A DNA stretch of 64,000 nt, from the NCBI GenBank assembly GCA_027452025.1, contig DAIDHI010000035.1:62001-126000 (forward strand). The letters run 5' to 3'. Of this stretch, positions 36,763 to 45,170 are shown piece by piece; position 1 is the stretch's first letter; every line of letters starts with the position of its first letter. The notes under the pieces are model-generated. The model had not been told where the DNA came from. It did not search any database and saw only the letters and a program-made list of their open reading frames with translations. Position numbers and translations under genes: made by a program. This stretch comes from Elusimicrobiota bacterium (GTDB lineage Bacteria > Elusimicrobiota > Elusimicrobia > UBA1565 > UBA9628).

Positions 36763-36768
36763 TAGAAA
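36763..36768 (+). promoter_or_regulatory. -10-like element, coaD
   Basis: TAGAAA ends 7 nt before the coaD ATG, no Shine-Dalgarno is present, and the gap after the HEAT gene is 13 nt. A weaker match than the other leaderless candidates. Confidence 0.35.
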
Positions 36769-36775
36769 CTGACCA

Positions 36776-37267
36776 ATGGCGCGCCTGGCCGTCTACCCCG
36801 GCAGCTTCGACCCCCTGACCAAGGGGCACCTCGACATCATCCACCGCGCCGCCGAGGTCTTCGACCACGTCATCGTGGCCGTCTCCAACAACCCCGCCAA
36901 GAAGCATCTCTTCAGCGTCGACGAGCGCATCCAGATGGCCGAAAACGCCGTTGCCGCCGTCCCCAACGCCGATGTGGACACTTTCTCCGGCCTTCTCGTC
37001 GACTACCTGCGCGAGAAGAAGGCCCGCGTCCTTATCCGCGGCTTGCGCGTGGTCAGCGACATGGACTATGAGTTTCAGCTGGCGTCCTTCAACCGCAAGC
37101 TCAACAAGGACGTCGAGACCGTGTTCCTGATGCCCTCCAACGAGCACACCTACTTGGCCGCCTCGATGGTTCGCGAGGTGGCCCGCCTGGGCGCCAAGGT
37201 CGACGAGTTCGTCACGCCCTTCGTGGCGCGCAAGCTGGCCCTCAAGTTCGGGCGCAAGCGGCGCTAG
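36776..37267 (+). CDS. coaD: phosphopantetheine adenylyltransferase CoaD
   Basis: A 163-residue nucleotidyltransferase of coenzyme A synthesis. AVYPGSFDPLTKGHLDII carries the T/HxGH motif, VLIRGLRVVSDMDYEFQLA binds phosphopantetheine, and YLAASMVREVARLGAKV is the ISSxxxRE-equivalent motif (AASMVRE). Length is exactly typical. The ATG has no obvious ribosome-binding site and may lie at the 5' end of a leaderless mRNA. Confidence 0.96.
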   Translation: MARLAVYPGSFDPLTKGHLDIIHRAAEVFDHVIVAVSNNPAKKHLFSVDERIQMAENAVAAVPNADVDTFSGLLVDYLREKKARVLIRGLRVVSDMDYEFQLASFNRKLNKDVETVFLMPSNEHTYLAASMVREVARLGAKVDEFVTPFVARKLALKFGRKRR

Positions 37268-37274
37268 CCTTCGG

Positions 37275-37280
37275 TATAAT
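37275..37280 (+). promoter_or_regulatory. consensus -10 element, leaderless membrane-anchored gene
   Basis: A perfect TATAAT between coaD and the next gene ends 6 nt before ATG 37287. No Shine-Dalgarno and no clear -35. Confidence 0.55.
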
Positions 37281-37286
37281 GCGGCG

Positions 37287-37757
37287 ATGAGGAGCCGCTG
37301 GATCTGGCCCGCCCTCGCCGGCTTGGCCTTCGCCCTGGTCTGCGCCCTGCTGCTCGCCGAGACGCGCTGGGGCGGACTGCGCATATCCGACGACGACTCG
37401 GCGCCCGCCGTCGACCTTGCGCCGCCGCAGGCCCCGCCTTCGGCGATGCCCGCGCCCACGCCCGGCGTCACCAACGAGGCCCTGCACGCCATGCTCACCG
37501 AAGAGCGCGAGAAGATGGGCATCAAGGAGATCGGCCCCGACGCCGAGCAGCCGCAGGTGTCCCACCGGCTGGGTTTTGGCCAGCCCGGGACGCGCAAGCA
37601 GGCGGAGGCGGCCATCCGGCGCATGATGCTCCTGCGCCGGCAGATCGACGATGCCGCCGGCAAGCAGCAGCCGGTGCCCATCGACGGCAGCGTCGCCCCG
37701 GTGCTGTCCCAACCGGATACCCAGTCCGGGCAAGCCGTCGGCTCCCCGCGGCCTTGA
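37287..37757 (+). CDS. membrane-anchored periplasmic protein, unknown
   Basis: A 156-residue protein: one N-terminal span (about residues 6-25), a Pro/Ala-rich linker (about 38-58), then a short charged domain. No family recognised. The start follows a perfect TATAAT by 6 nt. Its last codons contain the -35 of the promoter for the downstream M3 peptidase. Confidence 0.65.
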   Translation: MRSRWIWPALAGLAFALVCALLLAETRWGGLRISDDDSAPAVDLAPPQAPPSAMPAPTPGVTNEALHAMLTEEREKMGIKEIGPDAEQPQVSHRLGFGQPGTRKQAEAAIRRMMLLRRQIDDAAGKQQPVPIDGSVAPVLSQPDTQSGQAVGSPRP

Positions 37758-37782
37758 CGGCCCGGGGCATCCTTGCTTTAAT
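37754..37782 (+). promoter_or_regulatory. promoter of the M3 peptidase gene
   Basis: TTGACG (37754-37759), exactly 17 nt, then TTTAAT (37777-37782), 7 nt before ATG 37790. This argues for a leaderless transcript starting at the ATG rather than translation from the TTG at 37754. Confidence 0.6.
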
Positions 37783-37789
37783 CGCCGCC

Positions 37790-39844
37790 ATGCTCGCCCC
37801 TTTGCTCGCCGTCGTCCTTTCCGCTGCCGCCTCGGCCGGGGGCTTCAGCCCGTCGCCCTATCTGCGCTTCGACGCCTCGCCCGCGCAGATCTCGCAAGAC
37901 TGCGACCAAGCCATCAAGCGGGCGCAGATGGATCTCGAGGAGATCGCCCGCCTGCCGGAGACGTCCTTGACCTTCTCCAACACCGCGGCCGCCCTCGACC
38001 AAGCGGTCTGGACGGCCAACGACCGGACGGGCTCCGACACCTTTCTTAAGGAAGTGGCCGTCTCCCCGGCCGTGCGGCAGGCCGCCCTCCAGTGCCAGAC
38101 GAAGATGGACAAGTTCAACATCGACGTCTACGCGCGCGAGGACCTCTTCAAGGCCTTGAGCGCCTACGCGGCCAAGAAGGAAAAATCGGCCGCCGAGGAC
38201 GGCCGCCTGCTCGACAAGGAGCTGGAGGATTTTCGCCGCAACGGCCTGCTGCTGCCGGCGCGCAAGCGCGAGCGGGTGCGCAAGATCCACGAGCGCATCG
38301 CCGAGCTGCAGGATGAGTTCGACAAGAACATCGCCGACGACAAGGAAGGTCTTTGGCTGACGCGCACGCAGCTCGCCGGCCTGCCGGACGACTACGTCGG
38401 CGGGCTCAAGCGCGACGGCGACAAGTACTGGGTCAGCGTCGACTATCCCGATTTTTTCCCGTTCATGGAAAATTCCAAGGACGCGGACGCCCGCCGGCGG
38501 CTGGAGACGCTCTTCGACAACCGCGCCTTCCAGCTCAACGAGCCGATCTTGAAGGAAGCGCTGGCCCTGCGCGAGCAGGCCGCGCATCTTCTGGGCTACA
38601 AGGACCACGCCGCCTACGTGCTCGAGCCGCGCATGGCCAAGAACCCGCGAACCGTCGAGCGCTTCATCGACGACCTGGTCCGGCGCCTCAAGCCGCTCGG
38701 CAAGCAGGACGAAGCTCGCCTGCTCGCCCTCAAGAACGCCGACGACCCCCGCTCCGACGGCAAGCTCCACATCTGGGACTGGCGCTACTACGACAACCAA
38801 CTGCGCAAGACCAAGTACGACGTCGACGAGGACAAGCTCAAGGAATATTTCCCGATGCAGACGGTGACCGAGGGGATGCTCGGCATCTACCAGCAGGTCC
38901 TCGGCGTGCGCTTCAAGAGGATCGCGGACGCTTCCGTCTGGGCGCCCGATGTCTCGCTCTACTCCGTCAGCGACGCCGCGGGCGGCCCGCCGATCGGCTA
39001 CTTCTACATGGACCTTTTCCCGCGCGACGGCAAGTACAAGCACGCCGCGTCTTTCACCCTCATCAACGGGCGCGTCCTGCCCGACGGCACGTATCAAAAG
39101 CCGGTCTCGGCGATCGTGGCGAACTTCGCCAAGCCCTCGCCCGGCCGGCCCTCGCTGCTCAAGCACGGCGAGCACGAGGAGATCGAGACCTTCTTCCACG
39201 AGTTCGGCCACATCATGCACCAGACCCTGACCACGGCCAAGTACGGACGGTTTTCCGGAGCCAACGTCGCGCTCGATTTCGTCGAGGCGCCCTCGCAGAT
39301 GTTCGAAAACTGGGTCTGGCAGCCGGCCGTCATCGAGCGCATCTCCGGCTATTACGCGGATCCTTCCAAGAAGCTGCCTCCGAACGTGCTCCAAAAGATG
39401 ATCGCCGTCAAGAACCTGGACGCCGGCATCGTCAATCTGCGCCAGATGCTCTTCGCCCAGGTCGACATGGACTACCACACGCGCTCGACGGTGAGCGATC
39501 CCACGAAGATCTGGGCCAAGGACGCCAGGAAGATCGCGTTAATGCCGATCGCCCCGGACACGCATCCCGAGGCCAGCTTCGGCCATATCATGGGAGGCTA
39601 CGACGCCGGCTACTACGGCTATATGTGGTCGAAGGTCTACGCGCAGGACATGTTCAGCGTCTTCCAGCAAGACGGCATCCTCAACCCGGCGGTCGGACGG
39701 CGCTTCCGCGACGACGTCCTGGCCAAGGGCAGCACCGAGGACGAGATGAGGCTCGTCGAGGACTTCCTCGGCCGCAAGCCCAACAACGAGGCGTTCCTGC
39801 GCAGCATCGGCCTCGGCGCGCCCGGCGGCTCGCCCTCGCGCTGA
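37790..39844 (+). CDS. secreted M3-family zinc metallopeptidase (thimet-type)
   Basis: A 684-residue oligopeptidase. Signal peptide MLAPLLAVVLSAAASAGG makes it periplasmic, unlike cytoplasmic OpdA. The zinc motif is FHEFGHIMHQ (HEFGH at residues 470-474), with the third ligand Glu expected in DFVEAPSQMFENW, a strongly conserved M3 segment. FGHIMGGYDAGYYGYMWSKV near the C-terminus is the substrate-binding Gly/Tyr loop. The start at 37790 is chosen from the promoter and signal peptide; TTG 37754, overlapping the previous stop, would add 12 residues. Confidence 0.9.
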   Translation: MLAPLLAVVLSAAASAGGFSPSPYLRFDASPAQISQDCDQAIKRAQMDLEEIARLPETSLTFSNTAAALDQAVWTANDRTGSDTFLKEVAVSPAVRQAALQCQTKMDKFNIDVYAREDLFKALSAYAAKKEKSAAEDGRLLDKELEDFRRNGLLLPARKRERVRKIHERIAELQDEFDKNIADDKEGLWLTRTQLAGLPDDYVGGLKRDGDKYWVSVDYPDFFPFMENSKDADARRRLETLFDNRAFQLNEPILKEALALREQAAHLLGYKDHAAYVLEPRMAKNPRTVERFIDDLVRRLKPLGKQDEARLLALKNADDPRSDGKLHIWDWRYYDNQLRKTKYDVDEDKLKEYFPMQTVTEGMLGIYQQVLGVRFKRIADASVWAPDVSLYSVSDAAGGPPIGYFYMDLFPRDGKYKHAASFTLINGRVLPDGTYQKPVSAIVANFAKPSPGRPSLLKHGEHEEIETFFHEFGHIMHQTLTTAKYGRFSGANVALDFVEAPSQMFENWVWQPAVIERISGYYADPSKKLPPNVLQKMIAVKNLDAGIVNLRQMLFAQVDMDYHTRSTVSDPTKIWAKDARKIALMPIAPDTHPEASFGHIMGGYDAGYYGYMWSKVYAQDMFSVFQQDGILNPAVGRRFRDDVLAKGSTEDEMRLVEDFLGRKPNNEAFLRSIGLGAPGGSPSR

Positions 39845-39880
39845 GGCTCAGCTCCGCGGCTGGGGCGGCCCGGGATATCC

Positions 39881-40297
39881 TCACAAAGGCCTGACCGGCT
39901 CGTAGTGGAAGTAGCGCGACGCCCGCTTGGGCGTCGTCGGATCGTCTCGCTGGTAGGCCTTGACGGTCGAGCCGACCCGGAAGCTGACGCCGAAATAACC
40001 GGCGAAGCGGCCGTCGACTCTGCGGACGCCGGCCGAAACGTCGAGGTCGTCGCTCACGCCCTTGGCAATTCCTGCGAAGAAGGCCGGCATGAACACGTCG
40101 TGAGCGCCCCCGACGCCGAGGAAGGCCCCGTCGGCTTGGCGGACCTCTTCGGTGTAGCCGAGCTCGATATTGAAGGGCTTGGCCGCGCGCTGCAGCGGCA
40201 CTCCCGCGGATAAGTAGGGATAGACGTGCATGGGCACGGCGCCGCCCGGGGCGTAGAGCCCGATCTTGAGCGCGGAGAGCACGGCGGCCCAGTTCAT
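39881..40297 (-). CDS. small protein of unknown function
   Basis: A 138-residue protein starting MNWAAVLSALKIGLYAPGGA. Alternating hydrophobic stretches with Gly and aromatic residues (LDVSAGVRRVDGRFAGYFGV) suggest a beta-rich, perhaps barrel-derived, fold, but no signal peptide is evident. It diverges from the porin operon, and the shared 137-nt spacer holds the two Fur-like operators. Function not recognisable. Confidence 0.55.
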   Translation of the reverse strand: MNWAAVLSALKIGLYAPGGAVPMHVYPYLSAGVPLQRAAKPFNIELGYTEEVRQADGAFLGVGGAHDVFMPAFFAGIAKGVSDDLDVSAGVRRVDGRFAGYFGVSFRVGSTVKAYQRDDPTTPKRASRYFHYEPVRPL

Positions 40298-40359
40298 CGG
40301 CCCATCCTAGCAGCGGCCTCCTGGCGGCCCAATAGCGGCGCGGTAAAGGTCGTGTCCCG

Positions 40360-40384
40360 CTTATTGAGATTGATTTTCAATAAG
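40360..40384 (+). promoter_or_regulatory. Fur-box-like operator 1
   Basis: Inverted arms CTTATTGA and TCAATAAG separated by 9 nt. The inner core TGAGATT-G-ATTTTCA fits the 7-1-7 Fur pattern TGATAAT-N-ATTATCA at most key positions. It overlaps the -35 hexamer of the porin promoter, the position expected of a repressor site. Confidence 0.6.
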
Positions 40385-40398
40385 CCTAATGCTACGAT
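40370..40398 (+). promoter_or_regulatory. promoter of porin/flavin operon
   Basis: TTGATT (40370-40375), 17 nt, TACGAT (40393-40398). Transcription near 40405 would give a leader of about 30 nt, ending in AAGGAG (40424-40429), 5 nt before the GTG start. Confidence 0.6.
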
Positions 40399-40402
40399 CT
40401 CT

Positions 40403-40425
40403 TTGTTGAGACTCAGTATCAATAA
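40403..40425 (+). promoter_or_regulatory. Fur-box-like operator 2
   Basis: TTGTTGA and TCAATAA separated by 9 nt, the same geometry as operator 1, with centres 42 bp (four helical turns) apart. Core TGAGACT-C-AGTATCA. It covers the predicted transcription start. Confidence 0.6.
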
Positions 40426-40434
40426 GGAGACCTC

Positions 40435-41835
40435 GTGCCCAAAGCCGCTCCGCTTCTTCTGACCGCGCTGCTCGCGGCCGCCCCGGCCGCGGCCGACCAG
40501 GGCCAATCGCAGGACGACGCCGCCTGGAAGCAGCAGATGCAGCGGAAGCTCGACCTCATGGCCCAAGAGATAGCGGACATGCGCCTCTCCGGCGCCGCTT
40601 CGGCGCCGCCTGCCGCGAGCACGGCGCCCGCGACCGGCGACACCGCCGCTCCCGCGACCGTTCTTTCGCCTTACAGCATCGGTCCCGCCGCGGCCAAGAT
40701 CTACGGCGTCGAAAAGGGCTTGTCTTTCGGCGGCTACGGAGAGATGATCTACTCCAATTTCCAGCACGCCACGAAGTACAGCCTCAACGGCGACGACAAC
40801 CAGAACCGCACGGCCGAGGCCGACCTCGGACGCTTCGTCCTTTATACGGGCTACCGCTTCAGCGACAAGATCCTCTTCAACTCGGAGCTGGAGGTCGAGA
40901 GCGCCAACAGCTCCAAGAGCGGCGAGGTGGAAGCGGAGTTCGCCTATCTCGACTTCGCCCTTTGGAAGCCGCTCGGCTTTCGCGTCGGAGAGCTGCTTCT
41001 GCCCGTCGGCCTGACCAACGAGTATCACGAGCCGACCGTCTACGACAGCGTGCTCCAGCCCGACATCGAGCAGTTCCTGATCCCGCCCGAATGGCACGAG
41101 AACGGCGCCGGCTACTACGGCCAATACGCGGGGTTCGCTTACCGCGGCTACGTTCTCGCCGGCCTGCGGGCGGCCAAGGACTCGGGCATGAACCAGATCG
41201 GCTTTCAGCCCGACATCGCCCTCCAGGAGGGCCAGCAGGAGGGCTCGCGCAGCCGCGCCCACGACCTGGCCGTCGCCCAGCGCCTGGACTACGCCGGCCT
41301 CCCCGGCTGGATCTTCGGCGGGTCCTTCTACCTCACCAACGCCGGCCAGGGCGACACGACCTGCACGGGCGGCGTGACGCCCTGCTCGGGCGTCCAGCTC
41401 AGCGTGCCCCTGACCCTCTGGGAGGGCCACCTCCAAGGCGAGTGGCGCGGCTGGAAGCTGCGCGCGCTCTACACCCAGACGACGGTCGGGGGCGTCGGCG
41501 AGGTCAACCAAGCCAACGGACTGTCGGGCAACCAGTCGGTCGGGCAGTTCATGTGGGGCGGCTACGTCGAACTCGCCTACAACGTCATGAACGTCGTCGC
41601 TCCCCAAAGCCGGCAGAGCGTCTCGCCCTTCTTTCGCTACGAGCGCTACAATACCCAGGGCGAGGTGCCGGCAGGCTACTCGAGCGACCCGCAGAACGAC
41701 CGGCGCGTCTGGACCCTCGGCGCGGCCTATAGGCCGATCCCGCGCGTGGTGCTCAAAGCCGACTACCAAATCCGCGCCAGCCACGCCGGCGGCGGTGTCA
41801 ACCAAGCCAACATGGGCATGGGCTTCGAGTTCTAA
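40435..41835 (+). CDS. outer-membrane porin-like beta-barrel
   Basis: A 466-residue protein. Signal peptide MPKAAPLLLTALLAAAPAAA, a short coiled coil (QMQRKLDLMAQEIADM), a Pro/Ala/Thr linker, then a barrel of amphipathic strands ending in MGMGFEF with the terminal Phe. The arrangement of an N-terminal coiled coil followed by a roughly 16-strand barrel resembles phosphate-selective-porin/OprP-type and related channel families. GTG start with strong AAGGAG site. It is first in a Fur-like-controlled operon with FMN-binding, ApbE and cytochrome-like proteins, so it may admit an iron source or release electrons' acceptor products. Confidence 0.82.
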   Translation: MPKAAPLLLTALLAAAPAAADQGQSQDDAAWKQQMQRKLDLMAQEIADMRLSGAASAPPAASTAPATGDTAAPATVLSPYSIGPAAAKIYGVEKGLSFGGYGEMIYSNFQHATKYSLNGDDNQNRTAEADLGRFVLYTGYRFSDKILFNSELEVESANSSKSGEVEAEFAYLDFALWKPLGFRVGELLLPVGLTNEYHEPTVYDSVLQPDIEQFLIPPEWHENGAGYYGQYAGFAYRGYVLAGLRAAKDSGMNQIGFQPDIALQEGQQEGSRSRAHDLAVAQRLDYAGLPGWIFGGSFYLTNAGQGDTTCTGGVTPCSGVQLSVPLTLWEGHLQGEWRGWKLRALYTQTTVGGVGEVNQANGLSGNQSVGQFMWGGYVELAYNVMNVVAPQSRQSVSPFFRYERYNTQGEVPAGYSSDPQNDRRVWTLGAAYRPIPRVVLKADYQIRASHAGGGVNQANMGMGFEF

Positions 41836-42356
41836 TGCCGATCGCGCTTCTGCTCGCCGTCTTTCTCGTCTTCGCCGGCGCCGGCGTCGCCGGGGCCAAA
41901 GTCTACCTGACCCAGCCCCAGGCCGTCGCCCTGGCTTTTCCCAAGGCCAAGCCCCGCCGCAAGGTCCTCTTCCTGACGGACGCCCAAGCGGCCAAGATCC
42001 AGGCCCTGTGCGGCGTCAAGCCCGACTCGCGCATCGTCGTCTACTATGAAGGCCCGGAGGGCGCGGCCTTCTTCGACCGCCGGATGGTGCGCACGCTGCC
42101 CGTCGTCTATATGGCCGTCGTCAAGCCCGACGGCACGCTCGGGCGCGTCGACGTGATGTCCTGGGAGGAGCCGGACGACTATTTTCCTCCGCCGCGCTGG
42201 CTGGCCCTCTATACCAATCGCAAGCTCGGCAACGACTTGAGGCTCGGAAACGGCATCCCCCACATCACGGGAGCCAGCCTCACCAGCCAGGCCATGAACG
42301 ACGGCCTGCGCCTGATCCTCGCGACCTACCAAGCGGCCGTCCTCGCGGCGAAATGA
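41835..42356 (+). CDS. periplasmic FMN-binding domain protein
   Basis: A 173-residue protein with a signal peptide or anchor (residues 1-20). The C-terminal motif ITGASLTSQA (144-153) corresponds to the (S/T)GA(T/S)-type site where ApbE attaches FMN through a phosphoester; here Ser148 and Thr150 are the candidate acceptors. Family relatives include RnfG, NqrC and FMN-binding domains of extracytosolic reductases. The gene for the flavin transferase follows with a 4-nt overlap, which supports covalent flavinylation of this protein. Confidence 0.85.
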   Translation: MPIALLLAVFLVFAGAGVAGAKVYLTQPQAVALAFPKAKPRRKVLFLTDAQAAKIQALCGVKPDSRIVVYYEGPEGAAFFDRRMVRTLPVVYMAVVKPDGTLGRVDVMSWEEPDDYFPPPRWLALYTNRKLGNDLRLGNGIPHITGASLTSQAMNDGLRLILATYQAAVLAAK

Positions 42357-43117
42357 CGATCTTCGCGATGGCCACCTTCCTGCGCGCGCGCGTCGACGCC
42401 GGGGGCCGCTCGGAGCAGGCCCGACGGCTCGTCGCCGACACCGTGCGCGAGCTGGAGGAGCGTCTCTCTTTTTTCAGGCAGAGCAGCGACGTTTCTCGCG
42501 TCAACGCCGCCGCGGGCTCGGATCCCGTGAAAGTCGGCGCCGAAACCTTCGCCGCCGTCGCGCTCGCCCTGCGCTACGCCGACCTGACCGACGGAGCGTT
42601 CGACCCGGCGTTTCGCTCCCGGGGCTGCGGGCGCTTTCGCGAAATCGAGCTGGACGCCCGCCGGCGCACGGTCCGGCTGCCGCGGCGGGGAATGCTGCTC
42701 GATCTGGGCGGCATAGGAAAGGGCTTCGCCCTGGACCTCGCGCTGGCGCGCGCCCGCCAGGCTTATCCGGTCGAGAGCGCCGTGATGGACTTCGGAGGCC
42801 AGTGGCTCTTCTTCAGCCGTTTTGCTATTCGCGAGACCGTCGCCATCGAAGACCCTCGCGCGGAAGGCCGGCTCTTGGACACGTTGACCGTCGAAGGCAA
42901 CGTCTCCGTCTCGACCTCGTCCCAAGGCCAGCGCCCCGGGCACCTGAGGCTGCCGTGCAGCGGGGCCGCCGCCTCGGCCTGCCTCAGCGCCACCGCCGTC
43001 GCCGCCACCGGGGCCGAGGCGGAAGCGCTCTCGACGGCGCTCTTCGTCGCGGGGCCCCGCCAGGCCGAGAGGTTCCTCTCGCGATTTCCGGGCGCCCAGG
43101 CGAGGCTGCACCGATGA
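42353..43117 (+). CDS. apbE: FAD:protein FMN transferase ApbE
   Basis: A 254-residue flavin transferase. RLSFFRQSSDVSRVNAAAG (N-terminal flavin contact), LDLGGIGKGFALD (Mg/flavin-binding signature) and AVMDFGGQW are visible. The second metal motif reads TGAEAEALSTALFV, with Glu where most members have Asp. It is short, without a lipobox or clear signal peptide, and begins MTIFAMATFLRARV; export may use an atypical signal, or flavinylation may occur differently. It presumably modifies the neighbouring FMN-binding protein. Confidence 0.88.
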   Translation: MTIFAMATFLRARVDAGGRSEQARRLVADTVRELEERLSFFRQSSDVSRVNAAAGSDPVKVGAETFAAVALALRYADLTDGAFDPAFRSRGCGRFREIELDARRRTVRLPRRGMLLDLGGIGKGFALDLALARARQAYPVESAVMDFGGQWLFFSRFAIRETVAIEDPRAEGRLLDTLTVEGNVSVSTSSQGQRPGHLRLPCSGAAASACLSATAVAATGAEAEALSTALFVAGPRQAERFLSRFPGAQARLHR

Positions 43118-43605
43118 CCCGGCCCAAGACCGCCCTCGGCCCCTGGCACAAGCGCGTCCTTTACGGCTCGACCGCCCTGGTGTGGCTCTCCGGCGCCCTA
43201 TGGCTCGTCGACAAGCACTTCCGCCAGGTCCAGACCGACTTCGGCCTCCAGGCGCCGCCCACGCAGGCTTTATGGCTCGACATCCACGGCGCCGCGGCCA
43301 TGCTCATCCTGGGGCTTCTCGGGTCGCTGCTTCCGGAGCACGTGCGCCTGGGCTGGAAGCGCCGCGACCAGCGCCCCTCCGGCGGGCTGTCTCTGGCCGT
43401 CCTCGTCTTCCTCGCGCTGACCGGGTGGGGCCTCTACTACGTCGGCGACCAGGGCCTGCGCGCCAAGGTCAGCCTGGCCCATTGGGCCGCGGGCCTCGGA
43501 CTTCCCGCCTTCATCGCCCTCCACGTCCGGCTGGCCGGCCGCTCGCGCCCGAAGACTTCTCGGCCTCGTCCGCTTGATCGCCTGCCGGACAAAATCGTTA
43601 AATAG
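43114..43605 (+). CDS. four-helix membrane protein, b-type cytochrome-like
   Basis: A 163-residue integral membrane protein with four spans (about residues 13-32, 51-75, 91-110, 118-143). Histidines lie in span 2 (LDIHGAAAM) and in and after span 4 (LAHWAAGL, IALHVRL), a spacing suited to one or two b hemes, as in DUF4405/cytochrome b561-like proteins. ATG overlaps apbE. It would pass quinol electrons to the flavinylated protein outside the membrane. Function is inferred from context and histidine placement. Confidence 0.72.
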   Translation: MTRPKTALGPWHKRVLYGSTALVWLSGALWLVDKHFRQVQTDFGLQAPPTQALWLDIHGAAAMLILGLLGSLLPEHVRLGWKRRDQRPSGGLSLAVLVFLALTGWGLYYVGDQGLRAKVSLAHWAAGLGLPAFIALHVRLAGRSRPKTSRPRPLDRLPDKIVK

Positions 43606-43639
43606 TCGTCGCCGTTTTTAAATTCAAAGGGGGGTCCGC

Positions 43640-44218
43640 ATGCTCGCCACGCTCTGCCGCCGCGCCGCCATCCTCGGCGCCTTCATCCTTCTCGTCGCCT
43701 CTCTGTCGCCGGCGCTGGCCGCCGACACCTACATCGACGCGCAGCATCTCGGCGTCGGCCCGACGTGGATGACCGTGCCCGACTCGAACCGGGCCCTCAA
43801 CGATCAGGTCGGCTTCTTCAGCGGACGCTACTGGTTCAATAACCGCTTCGGCGTCGACGCCGGCATCGGCCTGGGCTTTCCGCAGATGACGCCGACCAAC
43901 GTCACCGAACTGGACCTCAACGTCGAGCCCATGTTCGCGCTGGCCATGCGCAAGCACACGATCCTCTATGCCGACGCCGCCCTCACCCCGGGCTTTCAGT
44001 TCGTGGGCTCGGGCGGCGGCACGACCACCGTCTTCGATATGTCCGCCGGCGTCGGGCTCGAGAAGGCCTTCGAGGAGCTGCCTCAGGCGGCCTTCTTCGC
44101 CCAGTGGAACCCGCTCGGCTTCAACATCACCATGCCGCCGCACGGCGACACCGCCTTCGGCATGGGAATCCTCGGAAGCGTCATGAACTTCGGGGTGGGC
44201 TTCCACTACTACCTGTAA
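43640..44218 (+). CDS. small outer-membrane beta-barrel protein
   Basis: A 192-residue protein. Signal peptide ends at SLSPALA; the mature part is about eight amphipathic strands rich in Gly and aromatics and ends FGVGFHYYL. This fits the OmpW/OmpA-like eight-stranded barrel class without matching a specific family. A strong ribosome-binding site (AAAGGGGGG) precedes the ATG. It may be read from the upstream operon (34-nt gap). Confidence 0.72.
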   Translation: MLATLCRRAAILGAFILLVASLSPALAADTYIDAQHLGVGPTWMTVPDSNRALNDQVGFFSGRYWFNNRFGVDAGIGLGFPQMTPTNVTELDLNVEPMFALAMRKHTILYADAALTPGFQFVGSGGGTTTVFDMSAGVGLEKAFEELPQAAFFAQWNPLGFNITMPPHGDTAFGMGILGSVMNFGVGFHYYL

Positions 44219-44282
44219 GGCTCCTTCGCCGGCTCGCGCTACTTCTATCTCTAGACCCGTCCTGACGGCGCTCGCCGTTCTC

Positions 44283-45170
44283 TTGTCATCGCTCCCGGCG
44301 GCTCGGGCGCAAGCGAACTGGGACCCCACGACGAGCGGCCCTTTTTTCACCGGCACGGCGGAAACCCAGCCTCCCGGCTCGTTTTTTGCCGAGACCTACG
44401 TCTATGACTACTACCAATCGAACCCGGGGATCCATTCTGTGGTCATGCCGCTGAGATTCAACGTGGGCGTCATCGACGGACTCGATTTCAACGCTTCGGT
44501 CCCATACGATCACACTCTGGAAAAGGGGCCGAACGGCAACTGGTATCAAGGCGGGGGCGTCGGCGATACCCAGCTCTGGGTTAAAAAGGAGCTGATCAAG
44601 GCTTCCGGCAATCTTCCGACGATCTCGACGGAGCTGATCCTCACCTTGCCATCCGGCAACTACGCCCATTTGAAGCCCGATCTCTACGACGCGGACCAAA
44701 CCGGGCTCGGCACGACGGACGTGGGCGTTTCCGTGTTGGCGCGAAAGCGCCTCGAGCCGTTCGAGTTTTACGGCCAGTTGACCTACACGACGGGCTCGCA
44801 GACGACCGTGGCTCCGGGCTACAGCACTCAAAACGGGACCCTCTTTCCCCAGGGCGGGCTCATCACCCCGGGAGACACGATCTTTTACTCCGGGGCCTTC
44901 GAGCACATACTCAACGAAAAATGGAACGCCGGCTACTTGATGGAGCTCTACGGCGGCGCTTCGACGGGCCATAACCTCTTCGTGGGCCCGACCGGCAGGG
45001 CGGGCTGGAGTTTCCTTTGGGCGGCGCCGGAGCTGGAGATCGACTTTCCGCGCAACGTCTCCTGGGGCGCCGGAGTGGCGCTGCCGGTCTACCAGGAGAA
45101 TTATCTGCGGACCATCACGCCCATGTTCACGGTCACCTACACGTATTCCGGTCCGGAAGGCCACCGATAG
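44283..45170 (+). CDS. secreted outer-membrane transporter-like barrel, start uncertain
   Basis: A 295-residue protein of alternating beta segments (FNVGVIDGLDFNASVPYDHT, FYGQLTYTTGSQTT), resembling the transporter/MetA-pathway-of-phenol-type outer-membrane proteins. The TTG at 44283 leaves only the end of a signal peptide (SSLPAARAQA). The frame stays open upstream, and a CTG at 44262 would complete it (LTALAVLLSS...). No ATG or GTG is available in frame, so either a non-canonical start or a mutated start codon must be considered. Its 3' end overlaps the convergent lanthipeptide synthetase gene by 38 nt. Confidence 0.68.
   Translation: MSSLPAARAQANWDPTTSGPFFTGTAETQPPGSFFAETYVYDYYQSNPGIHSVVMPLRFNVGVIDGLDFNASVPYDHTLEKGPNGNWYQGGGVGDTQLWVKKELIKASGNLPTISTELILTLPSGNYAHLKPDLYDADQTGLGTTDVGVSVLARKRLEPFEFYGQLTYTTGSQTTVAPGYSTQNGTLFPQGGLITPGDTIFYSGAFEHILNEKWNAGYLMELYGGASTGHNLFVGPTGRAGWSFLWAAPELEIDFPRNVSWGAGVALPVYQENYLRTITPMFTVTYTYSGPEGHR

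Noticed and set aside
44283..45170. Frameshifted or truncated pseudogene
   Set aside because: The frame is open through the expected signal peptide and the barrel is intact, so only the start codon is in doubt.
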